DNA of 64,000 bases from contig NZ_LSRE01000044.1 in the NCBI RefSeq assembly GCF_001575205.1, positions 124,001-188,000 on the forward strand. The letters are read 5' to 3'. The position numbers and the translations under genes are program-made. Under the pieces are notes generated by a model. That model searched no databases, was not told the origin of the DNA, and saw nothing but the letters and a program-made list of their open reading frames with translations. Source of the stretch: Tsukamurella pseudospumae (GTDB lineage: Bacteria; Actinomycetota; Actinomycetes; Mycobacteriales; Mycobacteriaceae). Shown in pieces: positions 55,835-63,800 of the stretch (within the stretch, counting starts at the first letter, position 1; each line of letters starts with the position of its first letter).

Positions 55835-56575
55835 ATGACCACCCCGGTACCTGGACATCACCACCGCGTCGCCGTCATCACCGGAGCGTCGTCGGGTATC
55901 GGCGCCGCGACCGCCCGAGCCCTGCACGCCGGCGGCTACCGCGTCGCGCTACTCGCTCGCCGTACTGATCGCATCAACGCCATCGCCGCGGAGCTCGGCG
56001 CCGGTGCCCTCCCCATCGCGGCAGACGTCACCGACCGCCCATCGCTCGTCCACGCCGCTGCTCGCGTCCGCGAGATGTTCGGACCAGCAGACGTTCTCGT
56101 CAACAACGCCGGAACGATGCTGCTCGGCCCGTTCTCCTCCGAGCGACGCGACGACTACCGCAGGATGATCGGCGTCAACCTCCTTGGGGCGATCACCGCC
56201 ACTGAGGTCTTCCTCGACCAGCTCACCGACGGCGAGGGTGATCTGATCAACATCTCCTCCGTCGCCGGCCGTACCGCACGTGCCACCAACGGTGTGTACG
56301 CCGCGACCAAGTGGGGAATGAACGGCTGGTCCGAATCGCTCCGCCAGGAACTCCTTCCGACCGTCCGCGTCACGCTCATCGAACCCGGCGTGGTCGACAC
56401 GGAGCTCCCCACGCACATCACCCACGACGCGACCCGAGCGAACGTCCAGAAGGGCTACGACGCCGCATCGGTCAAACCCGACGAGGTCGCCGAGATCATC
56501 GCCTTCGCCCTCGCGCGGCCGCGGCACCTGTCCATCAACGAAATCCTCCTGCGCCCCACTACCCAGACCGCGTGA
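55835..56575 (+). CDS. Short-chain dehydrogenase/reductase
   Basis: 246 residues, classical SDR. Cofactor motif VITGASSGIGAATA, NNAG near residue 90, Ser in INISSVAGR and YAATK (Tyr-x-x-x-Lys) near 152. The Arg-rich LLARRTDR after strand 2 favours NADP(H). It likely acts with the preceding aldo-keto reductase under the XRE regulator. ATG 55835 has AAGGAA about 9 nt upstream. It converges on the flavoprotein operon. Confidence 0.92.
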   Translation: MTTPVPGHHHRVAVITGASSGIGAATARALHAGGYRVALLARRTDRINAIAAELGAGALPIAADVTDRPSLVHAAARVREMFGPADVLVNNAGTMLLGPFSSERRDDYRRMIGVNLLGAITATEVFLDQLTDGEGDLINISSVAGRTARATNGVYAATKWGMNGWSESLRQELLPTVRVTLIEPGVVDTELPTHITHDATRANVQKGYDAASVKPDEVAEIIAFALARPRHLSINEILLRPTTQTA

Positions 56576-56579
56576 CCGG

Positions 56580-56596
56580 ACCCGGATCTGCCGGGT
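56580..56596. terminator. Small hairpin between convergent SDR and flavoprotein operons
   Basis: ACCCGG-ATCTG-CCGGGT forms a 6-bp stem (one more G-T pair possible) in the 28-bp gap between the two convergent stops. It could act in both directions. No U-tract is present. Confidence 0.4.
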
Positions 56597-56603
56597 TCTG
56601 AGA

Positions 56604-59285
56604 TCACCCCGCTGCGAGAGCCAATCGCGCGTGGGCGCGGACGTCCGCGTCGGAGTCCTCAAGTGCAGCCGTGAGCGCCTCCGCGACCGACGGCACCGTC
56701 GGCCAGGTCCGGAGCGTCACGACGGCGGCCTTGCGGACGTCCAGGTGCGGATCCGCGAGCGTCACCTCCAGGGCGGGGACGGCACCGTCGGGCCCCAGGG
56801 CGCGAGCGCCGCGCGCCGCACCCTGACGCACCTGCCACGCCCGGTCCACGAGGCCGGTGCCGAGCAGTTCGAGGTCGGTCGCGTCGCCGAGGACGCCCAG
56901 TGCCTCGAAGGCCGCGGCGCGCACGAGCGGGTCGTGATCGACGGTCAGCGTGCGCACCGAGTCCACGCCGCCCAGGCCCACGGTCGCCAGCCCGGCCGCC
57001 GCCGCGATCCGTACCTCCCGATTGGCGTCACCCGTTGCGGGAACCAGTGCCGCCCAATCGTCGTGCGAGACCAGTCCACTCACGCCCACGACCCGCACCC
57101 GGTGATCGGCGTCGCGCACCAGGGCCGTGTACTGCTCCGGTGAGCCGGCCTTGAGGGACCGCAGCAGGTTGCCGACGGCGGCGCGGACCACGGCATCGTC
57201 GGACCCGAGGAACCGCGCCAATCCGTCCGCGGACGGCAGTACTTCGACCAACTCGATCAGCCCCGCGGCGGCGGCGCGCCGCACCGGGGCGTCCGTGTCG
57301 CCCAGTGCGGCGACCAGCGGTGCGAGGAAGCCGTCGGGCGCGCCCTCCACGAGGAAGGTGACTGCGTTCCGCCGGACCGTCGTGTCCGGATCGGACAGGA
57401 ACGGAGAGAGCTCCTCCGCAGAGGGGCCGTCCAGCGCCAGCAGCTCCCGCAGCCGCGGCGACACCGCGGGCACCGCGGCGGCCCGCTCGGCCGCTGCCGG
57501 GATCGCTCCGATCGGCGCCACCGCCAGCGGCCCCAGCACCTCGACGGAATCCGACGAGCCGGGGATGTGGTCGAACTCGTCGACCGCCACCAGGTAGGGC
57601 GCCACCGGCCGGGTGAGGAACTCCATCTCGCCGTCCACGCCCAGGCGCAGGTTCAGGTGCCGGCCCCACCGCTCGTCGTCGCGTTCCGGCAGGTCCGGAC
57701 GGTCGTGGTAGAGGCCCCAGCGGGATTCGGTCCGTGCCAGCGATGCCTTGGCCGCCATCTCGGCGCAGTCGCGGATGAACGAGACCTCCACGCAACGCAT
57801 CAGCTCGTGGGGAGTCCGCGCGCCGAGGCCGTCCACCTCGCTGCGCATCCGCTCGAAGGTCTCGATCGCGATGGTCAGTTTCGGCGCCGTCTTCGGTGGC
57901 GCGATGTAGTCGTTGACGAAGCGCCGCAGCTTGTACTCGACCTGGGGCTGCGGCGGACCGTCGGGCCTGCGGGCCGGGCCGTAGATCAGTTCGTGCGCCG
58001 CCGTGATCTGCTCGTCCAGCCCGTCCGTGGCCGGAGCCGCCGTGCGCGCGTGCCGCACCGCGTCCGCTCCGGCCAGCTCGCCGAACACGAACGCGCCGAT
58101 CATGTAGTTGTGCGGCACGCAGGCCAGATCGCCCGCGGCGTACAGCCCGGCCACGGACGTCCGGGCGTTCTCGTCGACCCACACGCCGGAAGCGGAATGC
58201 CCACCGCACAAACCGATCTCGGAGACGTGCATCTCGATGTCGTGCGTGCGGTAGTCGTGCCCGCGGTTCGCGTGGAAGGTGCCGCGCGTGGGCCGCTCGG
58301 TGGTGTGCAGGATCGACTCCAGTTCGCCGAGCGTCTCCTCCGGCAGGTGCGAGACCTTCAGGTAGATCGGCCCGCGGGCGGAGTCGATCTCGGAACGCAC
58401 CTCGGCGATCATCTGGCCGGACCAGTAGTCCGAGTCGACGAACCGCTCGCCGAGTGCGTTCACCTGGTAGCCGCCGAACGGGTTCGCCACGTAGGCGCAC
58501 GCCGGGCCGTTGTAGTCCTTGATCAGCGGGTTGATCTGGAAGCATTCGATGCCGCTGAGCTCGGCGCCCGCGTGGTAAGCCATCGCGTAGCCGTCGCCGG
58601 CGTTCGCCGGGTTCTCGTACGTCCCGTAGAGGTAGCCGGACGCGGGGAGCCCGAGTCGACCACACGGGCCGGTCGCCAGAACGACCGCACCGGCGGAGAT
58701 CTCGACGAACTCGCCCGTCCGCGTGTTGAACGCGACGGCGCCCACGGCGCGGCGGTCGACACCGGATCCGGTGGTGAGTACGCGCACGGGCATCACCCGG
58801 TTCTCGATCCGGATCCGCTCACGCATCTTCTTCTGCCGCAGCACCCGGTACAGGGCCTTCTTCACGTCCTTGCCCTCGGGCATCGGCAGCACGTACGAGC
58901 CGGAACGGTGCACGCGACGGACGGCGTATTCGCCGTACTCGTCCTTCTCGAACTTCACGCCGTAGCGCTCGAGCCGCTGGATCATCGCGAAGCCGCGAGT
59001 GGCCGTCTGGTAGACGGTCCGCTGGTCGACGATGCCGTCGTTGGCGCGGGTGATCTCGGCGACGTAGTCCTCGGGCTCGGCCTTACCGGGGATGACGGCG
59101 TTGTTGACGCCGTCCATGCCCATCGCGAGAGCGCCGGAGTGGCGCACGTGGGACTTGTCGAGCAGCAGCACGTCGGCGCCGGCCTCGGCGGCCGTGAGCG
59201 CGGCCATGGTTCCGGCGGTGCCGCCGCCGATCACCAGCACGTCGCAGGTGAGGCGGGTGCGGTCGTCGATCTCGGGGATGAACAT
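56604..59285 (-). CDS. AprA/FrdA-like FAD oxidoreductase fused to HEAT repeats
   Basis: 893 residues. The N-terminal ~590 residues match the fumarate reductase/succinate dehydrogenase/APS-reductase-alpha flavoprotein family: FAD motif DVLVIGGGTAGTMAAL near residue 15, RHSGALAMGMDGVNNAVIPG near 48, ATGPCGRLGLPASGYLYGT near 206 and GLCGGHSASGVWVDENART with GLYAAGDLACVPH near 360-385. From about residue 605 come roughly nine HEAT-like repeats with the D-x(3)-VR-x-AA pattern (DPDTTVRRNA, DTDAPVRRAA, DANREVRIAA, DPHLDVRKAA). It lies with a two-cluster ferredoxin and an ABC importer; electron exchange with that ferredoxin is likely. The substrate is unknown. RBS AGGAG. Confidence 0.88.
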   Translation of the reverse strand: MFIPEIDDRTRLTCDVLVIGGGTAGTMAALTAAEAGADVLLLDKSHVRHSGALAMGMDGVNNAVIPGKAEPEDYVAEITRANDGIVDQRTVYQTATRGFAMIQRLERYGVKFEKDEYGEYAVRRVHRSGSYVLPMPEGKDVKKALYRVLRQKKMRERIRIENRVMPVRVLTTGSGVDRRAVGAVAFNTRTGEFVEISAGAVVLATGPCGRLGLPASGYLYGTYENPANAGDGYAMAYHAGAELSGIECFQINPLIKDYNGPACAYVANPFGGYQVNALGERFVDSDYWSGQMIAEVRSEIDSARGPIYLKVSHLPEETLGELESILHTTERPTRGTFHANRGHDYRTHDIEMHVSEIGLCGGHSASGVWVDENARTSVAGLYAAGDLACVPHNYMIGAFVFGELAGADAVRHARTAAPATDGLDEQITAAHELIYGPARRPDGPPQPQVEYKLRRFVNDYIAPPKTAPKLTIAIETFERMRSEVDGLGARTPHELMRCVEVSFIRDCAEMAAKASLARTESRWGLYHDRPDLPERDDERWGRHLNLRLGVDGEMEFLTRPVAPYLVAVDEFDHIPGSSDSVEVLGPLAVAPIGAIPAAAERAAAVPAVSPRLRELLALDGPSAEELSPFLSDPDTTVRRNAVTFLVEGAPDGFLAPLVAALGDTDAPVRRAAAAGLIELVEVLPSADGLARFLGSDDAVVRAAVGNLLRSLKAGSPEQYTALVRDADHRVRVVGVSGLVSHDDWAALVPATGDANREVRIAAAAGLATVGLGGVDSVRTLTVDHDPLVRAAAFEALGVLGDATDLELLGTGLVDRAWQVRQGAARGARALGPDGAVPALEVTLADPHLDVRKAAVVTLRTWPTVPSVAEALTAALEDSDADVRAHARLALAAG

Positions 59286-59304
59286 GACTACTCCTAGAGG
59301 CTGT

Positions 59305-60051
59305 TCAGCGTTCGGTCAGTGCGTCGACGAGCCCCGCGCGCAGCGCGGAGGCCGACGGTGCGCGGCGCACGTCGAAGGAGGCACGGACGGGCTCACCGCG
59401 CCGGCCCATGACCACGATCCGATCGCCGAGCAGGATCGCCTCGTCCACGTCGTGCGTGACGAAGACGACGGTCGCCGGATGAGCGTCGAGGGTGCGCAGC
59501 AGCAGTGCCTGCATCTCGCTGCGCGTCTGTGCGTCCAGCGCGCCGAAGGGCTCGTCCATGAGCACGGCGCGGGGAGCCCCGGCCAGGCCGCGAGCCAGTT
59601 GGACCCGCTGCCGCATGCCTCCGGACAGCTCCCGCGGCAGGTGCCGGGCGTAGTCGCTCAGGCCCACCTCGGCGAGCCACCGTTGCGCGTCCTCCGTCCG
59701 ACGGTGCCGGGCCACGCCCCGCAACTGGAGCGCCAGGCGGACGTTCTTCTCGACGGTGCGCCAGGGCAGGAGGGCGTCCTCCTGGAAGACCATGGCGCGG
59801 TCGCGATCCGGGCCGGTCACGGGCGCACCGTCGGCGTGGACGGTGCCCGCGTCGGTGCGGAGGAGCCCCGCGAGGGTACGCAGCACCGTCGACTTGCCGC
59901 ACCCGGACGGCCCCGTCAGGACGAGGCGCTCCCCGGATTCGATGGTCAGATCCAGCCCGCTGACCGCGGGCGTCCCGCGATAGCCGATGTCGACGCCGTC
60001 GAGGCGCAGTCGCAGGCCCGTGCGCGTCGCGGACGCGACGACGGCGCTCAT
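59305..60051 (-). CDS. ABC transporter ATPase (SsuB/TauB/NrtD-like)
   Basis: 248 residues. Walker A GPSGCGKSTV near residue 46, signature ELSGGMRQRVQLARGLA near 135, Walker [15 protein letters not shown] near 158 and H-loop VTHDVDEAILLGD. FQEDALLPWRTVEKNV is typical of the nitrate/sulfonate/taurine group. The start overlaps the permease stop (ATGA). It precedes the flavoprotein gene by 19 nt. Confidence 0.92.
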   Translation of the reverse strand: MSAVVASATRTGLRLRLDGVDIGYRGTPAVSGLDLTIESGERLVLTGPSGCGKSTVLRTLAGLLRTDAGTVHADGAPVTGPDRDRAMVFQEDALLPWRTVEKNVRLALQLRGVARHRRTEDAQRWLAEVGLSDYARHLPRELSGGMRQRVQLARGLAGAPRAVLMDEPFGALDAQTRSEMQALLLRTLDAHPATVVFVTHDVDEAILLGDRIVVMGRRGEPVRASFDVRRAPSASALRAGLVDALTER

Positions 60052-60890
60052 CGCTCGCCCCGGGGGAGCCAGCGGGTGACGCGTCGCCCGGCGAGCTCGA
60101 TGAACGCGGAGGTGAGGAAGCCCAACACCCCGATGGTGAGCATCCCGACGAACACCGCCGGGTAGTCGACCAGGGTGTACGACTGCCAGGTGCGGTAGCC
60201 CACGCCCAGGCGACCCGAGATCATCTCGGCCGAGACGAGGCAGATCCACGACACCCCGACCCCCACCGACAGGCCCGAGAACACTCCCGGTAGCGACCCG
60301 GGGAACACGACCCGTCGCAGCACCGCGATATCGCCGCCGCCCTGGGTACGCACGGACTCCTCCCAGACGGTGGGCAGCGCGCGGACCGCGTGCCGCACGC
60401 TGACCACGATCGGGAAGAAGGCCGCGGTCGCGGTGATCGCCACCATGCCCGCCTCGGACGAGGGGAGCAGCAGGATCATCACCGGGACCAGCGCGATCGC
60501 GGGGATCGGCCGGACGAGCTCGATCACCGTGCCGAAGGTCAGCTCCGCGGTGCGCGAGCGACCCAGCGCCACGCCCGCGGCGATGCCGAGCACGGACGCG
60601 ACGGCGAAGCCGGTCCCGATCCGGACCAGCGACTGGGCGAGATCGAGCCAGTAGTCGCCGGTTCGCACCGACTGCGCGAACCGCTCGGCGACGGCGCTCG
60701 CCGACGGCAGTGTGTCGAACCGGATCCAGCTCAGCGCGACGTGGTTCGTGGTCAACAGCTGCCACACGGCGACCGCGGCGGCGACCACGGCGACGCGGAC
60801 CGGCCAGGACGGCCATGTGATCCGCCGGGCGATCGGGTTCGCGGGGGACGTCCGGGACGCCGCGACGGGCAGCGCGTCGAGCGCGGTCAT
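60048..60890 (-). CDS. ABC transporter permease (SsuC/TauC/NrtB-like)
   Basis: 280 residues with about six helices. The docking loop ESVRTQGGGDIAVLRRVVFPG near residue 195 has the EAA-type pattern of this class (its Gly-Gly-Gly turn is slightly unusual). ELVRPIPAIALVPVMILLL is the family hallmark. Start ATG 60890 overlaps the solute-binding gene stop; its own stop overlaps the ATPase start. An open frame further upstream is shadow over the binding-protein gene. Confidence 0.92.
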   Translation of the reverse strand: MTALDALPVAASRTSPANPIARRITWPSWPVRVAVVAAAVAVWQLLTTNHVALSWIRFDTLPSASAVAERFAQSVRTGDYWLDLAQSLVRIGTGFAVASVLGIAAGVALGRSRTAELTFGTVIELVRPIPAIALVPVMILLLPSSEAGMVAITATAAFFPIVVSVRHAVRALPTVWEESVRTQGGGDIAVLRRVVFPGSLPGVFSGLSVGVGVSWICLVSAEMISGRLGVGYRTWQSYTLVDYPAVFVGMLTIGVLGFLTSAFIELAGRRVTRWLPRGER

Positions 60891-62227
60891 CGTCGGGCCT
60901 CCTCGAGGAGGGCTCGGTACTCGACCGGCACCGCGGACGGGTGCGCGGCGAGGTACCGATCGCGGGCGTCGGGCCCGGCGAAGGGGACGTACGCGTCGCC
61001 GTCGCGCAGCCAGAGTGCGCGGTCCGCGTACCACCGGGTGCCGGTGAGTGCGTCGGAGACGTACGCGGCCTTGACCTTCCGGCCGGTGCCTGCGAGCGCT
61101 CGGATCAGCGCCGTGGCGTCGGGGAAGGTCTCGGTGGTGGTGGCACCGTCGAACCAGATCTCCGAGGTCGGCGACGGTGGCGGGGTGTCCGCGTCGTAGT
61201 GGAACCCGCCGTGCGCGGACTGGGCGTCGGCCAGCGGCTTCGGGTCGACGAAGCGGTCCACGTCCAGCGGCGCGCCGAACTGCCCGATCGACTGCAGGTA
61301 GGGGACATCGCCCTTGAGTGCGCCGATCAGCGGGGCGGTGAGCGAGGGGTTCGGGTCGGTGCCGCCCGGTCCGTTGTACTGGTAGACCACTTCGGCGGGC
61401 AGCCCGCTGGCCTTCGCGACCTCCTGTGCCGCGTCGAGCGGGTGCTCGCGCTGGAAGTCCGTCGCGTCCAACTGCGCCTCGAGGAATGCGCGGACCACTG
61501 CGGGGTTCGAGGCCGCGTACTTCGTGTTCGCGACGACACCGTGCAGGGTCGGCGTCCCGAGTTCGCCGCCGTCGTAGAGCAACCGAGCCTTGCCCTGCTG
61601 GACGAGCAGGCCGGGCCAGGCCACGAACTGCGCCAGCGCGTCGATCTGCCCGGACTCGAGGGCGCTGGCGCCCACTTGGGGTTGCTGGTTGATCACGGTG
61701 TAGTCGTGCGTCGCGACGCCCGCGCGGCTGAGCGCGGTCACGACCGTGCCGTGCCCGGCGGACCCGACCGAGGCCGAGATCCGCTTCCCGCGCAGGTCGG
61801 TCAGGCGGTGCAGCGGCGAACCCGGCGCAACGACCACCGAGTTGAGCGAGCCGCGGGCGCTCGACCCGGTGACGGACAGCACCGATGTCTCGGTATCGGG
61901 GTTCGCTTGCGCGCGGGAGCCGTTGATCAGCAGTGGGTAGTCGCCCATCGAGCCGATCTGGATCTTGCCCGCGAGCATCCCGCTCGTGATCGGGGCGCCG
62001 GTGTCGAAGTCCTGCCAGTCGATGTGGAACTTCCCCAGCGGCGCGAGCCGCTTCTCGAGGAAGCCCTTGGCGCGCAGGAGCGTTCCGGCGGTCACGGTAT
62101 TGATCGTCTTGGATTGGTAACCGACCACGAGGGTCCGGGCGGCACCGTCGGAGGAGGGCTGCAGGGAGCAGGCGCTCACGGCGAGGATGGCGAGCGCGAG
62201 CACGGGGATGGCTGAGCGAGGGGGCAT
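60887..62227 (-). CDS. ABC transporter substrate-binding lipoprotein (SsuA/TauA/NrtA-like)
   Basis: 446 residues, longer than the usual 320-340. The signal peptide ends in lipobox VSAC at about residue 20. The NMT1/SsuA-like domain has IQIGSMGDYPLLINGSRAQ, DLRGKRISASVGSAGHGTV and YTVINQQPQVGASALESGQID. After about residue 310 an extra ~130 residues follow (IWFDGATTTETFPDATALIR, TRWYADRALWLRDGDAYVPF), which is unusual. Relatives bind sulfonates, taurine, nitrate, bicarbonate or aromatic acids; the ligand here is unknown. It follows the ferredoxin gene by 17 nt. Confidence 0.88.
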   Translation of the reverse strand: MPPRSAIPVLALAILAVSACSLQPSSDGAARTLVVGYQSKTINTVTAGTLLRAKGFLEKRLAPLGKFHIDWQDFDTGAPITSGMLAGKIQIGSMGDYPLLINGSRAQANPDTETSVLSVTGSSARGSLNSVVVAPGSPLHRLTDLRGKRISASVGSAGHGTVVTALSRAGVATHDYTVINQQPQVGASALESGQIDALAQFVAWPGLLVQQGKARLLYDGGELGTPTLHGVVANTKYAASNPAVVRAFLEAQLDATDFQREHPLDAAQEVAKASGLPAEVVYQYNGPGGTDPNPSLTAPLIGALKGDVPYLQSIGQFGAPLDVDRFVDPKPLADAQSAHGGFHYDADTPPPSPTSEIWFDGATTTETFPDATALIRALAGTGRKVKAAYVSDALTGTRWYADRALWLRDGDAYVPFAGPDARDRYLAAHPSAVPVEYRALLEEARR

Positions 62228-62244
62228 GGTGGTTCTCCGAAGGA

Positions 62245-62472
62245 CTAACGCAGCAGGTAGGGCATGTTGACGGTGACGGCGCCGGTGGGGCAGCGGGCGG
62301 CGCAGGGGCCGCAGTACCAGCACTCGTCGACGTACATATGGGCGCGGTTGGTGCTCGGGTCGAGGGCGAGCGAGTCGAGGGGGCAGGCCTCGATGCAGAT
62401 GTTGCAGCCCTCGATGCAGAGGGAGGCGTCGATGGTGACGGGGACGTCGACGCGCTGTTCGACCTGGGCCAT
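62245..62472 (-). CDS. Small ferredoxin with two [4Fe-4S] sites, AprB-like
   Basis: 75 residues. Two cysteine sets: CIEGCNICIEACP (C-x3-C-x2-C-x3-CP, the first gap one residue longer than normal) and ECWYCGPCAARCP (C-x2-C-x2-C-x3-CP). The second resembles the CWxCxxC block of APS reductase beta subunits. It probably shuttles electrons to or from the flavoprotein encoded at 56604-59285, by analogy with AprAB. It lies 24 nt after gntR and 17 nt before the binding-protein gene. Confidence 0.9.
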   Translation of the reverse strand: MAQVEQRVDVPVTIDASLCIEGCNICIEACPLDSLALDPSTNRAHMYVDECWYCGPCAARCPTGAVTVNMPYLLR

Positions 62473-62496
62473 GGGGTGCCTTCTTCCGTGTCGGGG

Positions 62497-63222
62497 TCAG
62501 TCGCGGCGGAGGGTGCCGCGCAGGGTGATCCGGTCGGATCGCATCCGGATGTACTCGAGATCCACCGGGCGTCCGGTGTCGAGGCCGGTGAGGCGCTCGT
62601 AGAGCAGCAGCGGGGAGCCGGTGGCGATCTCCAGGTTCGCCGCGGTGTGCGGGTCGGCCGCCGCCGCGCTGAGACTGAAGTCGCTGCTGCCCAGCCGATG
62701 CCCGGACACGGCCTCGATGAGCGGGAACACGTCCTCGTTCTCCAGGTCCTGCTCGAGCAGCAGGTCGCCGATGTCCGCGACCAGGTAGGTCAGGTCCAGG
62801 CTGACCGGCTCGTCGTCGAGGTAGCGCAGCCGCTCGAGGTAGACGGCCTCCTCGCCGGCCGGAATGCTCAGCTTCTCGGCGACGATCGGCGGCGGCACCA
62901 ACCGGGTGGCGGTGCGGACCCGGTTCCGGACCTCGCCGTGGAGGGACAGCGTCTCGCGGAGCCCGCGCAGGCTGTCGAGCCCGTGGTCGACGGTGCGGGC
63001 GATCACCTCGGTGCCGACGCGCGGACCGCGCCGGATCCAGCCCTCCGAACGCAGGATCGCCAGGGCCTCGCGGACGGTTCCGCGGGAGACGGAGAACTGG
63101 TCGCCGAGGTCGTCCTCGCCGGGCAGCGTCCCGCGGTAGGTGCCGTCGTGGATCGCCTGGCGCAGGACGTCGGCGACGATGCGCGCGGAGTCGGCGCGGA
63201 TCGGGCGGTCGGTGGCTGGCAT
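62497..63222 (-). CDS. GntR-family regulator (GntR/UTRA)
   Basis: 241 residues. The winged helix has LPGEDDLGDQFSVSRGTVREAL near residues 33-54; the C-terminal UTRA-type effector domain has EEAVYLERLRYLDDEPVSLD and LLLYERLTGLDTGRPVDLEY. It heads the six-gene minus-strand operon and probably autoregulates it in response to the transported compound. ATG 63222 has TATCGT 6 nt upstream, a leaderless start. Confidence 0.92.
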   Translation of the reverse strand: MPATDRPIRADSARIVADVLRQAIHDGTYRGTLPGEDDLGDQFSVSRGTVREALAILRSEGWIRRGPRVGTEVIARTVDHGLDSLRGLRETLSLHGEVRNRVRTATRLVPPPIVAEKLSIPAGEEAVYLERLRYLDDEPVSLDLTYLVADIGDLLLEQDLENEDVFPLIEAVSGHRLGSSDFSLSAAAADPHTAANLEIATGSPLLLYERLTGLDTGRPVDLEYIRMRSDRITLRGTLRRD

Positions 63223-63228
63223 GCGGCA

Positions 63229-63234
63229 ACGATA
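63229..63234 (-). promoter_or_regulatory. -10 box (TATCGT) of the gntR operon
   Basis: TATCGT on the minus strand fits TANNNT and ends 6 nt before the ATG of gntR. The remaining gap to 63458 shows no further recognisable element. Confidence 0.45.
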
Positions 63235-63458
63235 GGAACCGCCGGGGCCGTGTCCGGTGCGTCGCGGACGGGGTGCCCGGGACCGTCGCCTGAGCCGCGT
63301 CGATTGCGCCGGTCAGCGCGCGGGTGTGGGGCCTCCGACCTGGGATTTCGCCGCCACGGTGCGGTATTGCGCGACCCGTGGCCCCGGGCCGCGGATTTGA
63401 ATCTCGCTGATCGACTCGTTCTCGGCGGTCAGTTCACGGTCCATCGCGTCGCCCGCCA

Positions 63459-63722
63459 CTACTCGTAGGCTTCAGCCCTGCTCGCGAACCGGAAGACTCG
63501 TACGGTGACGACACCGTCGTCGATCGTGTACAGGATCCGATACTCCCGTACTCGAATCCGATATCCGGCGATGCCGCTGAGCTTCTTGCAGCCGTCCGGC
63601 CGGGGATTCGTTGCGAGAGCCTGCGCGGCGGCGACGAGCCGCCTGCGCAGCCCGGGGTCTCCGCGCCCGATTCGGCGCAGGTCCTTTTCGGCACTGCGCG
63701 TGAAGGAGACCTCGTACCCCAT
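63459..63722 (-). CDS. RelE/ParE-superfamily toxin
   Basis: 87 residues. YEVSFTRSAEKDLRRI at the N-terminus, KKLSGIAGYRIRVREYRILYTI in the middle and VRVFRFASRAEAYE at the end match the RelE/ParE fold of mRNA interferases or gyrase inhibitors. The catalytic-region Arg residues (YRIRVREYRI) are present, so the toxin looks intact. ATG 63722 has TAGTGT 7 nt upstream. Its likely antitoxin is divergent, which is not the usual one-operon order. Confidence 0.85.
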   Translation of the reverse strand: MGYEVSFTRSAEKDLRRIGRGDPGLRRRLVAAAQALATNPRPDGCKKLSGIAGYRIRVREYRILYTIDDGVVTVRVFRFASRAEAYE

Positions 63723-63729
63723 GGCCACG

Positions 63730-63735
63730 ACACTA
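63730..63735 (-). promoter_or_regulatory. -10 box (TAGTGT) of the relE-like gene
   Basis: TAGTGT on the minus strand ends 7 nt before the toxin ATG at 63722. Near it, CTACCG and CGGTAG (start 63733 and end 63760) form an inverted repeat that may bind the antitoxin. Confidence 0.4.
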
Positions 63736-63781
63736 CCGAGCCTTTGGTACAGACCGGTAGGTATGGCCAAAGCGCACCAAT

Positions 63782-63800
63782 TGAACCTAGAATGGGTTCA
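63782..63800 (+). promoter_or_regulatory. Promoter and operator of the antitoxin gene
   Basis: TGAACC (63782-63787) and GGTTCA (63795-63800) form a dyad around TAGAAT (63788-63793), a consensus-like -10 box. The ATG follows TAGAAT by 6 nt, so the mRNA is probably leaderless and the dyad covers the start point, as expected for autorepression by a Phd/YefM-type antitoxin. Confidence 0.55.
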
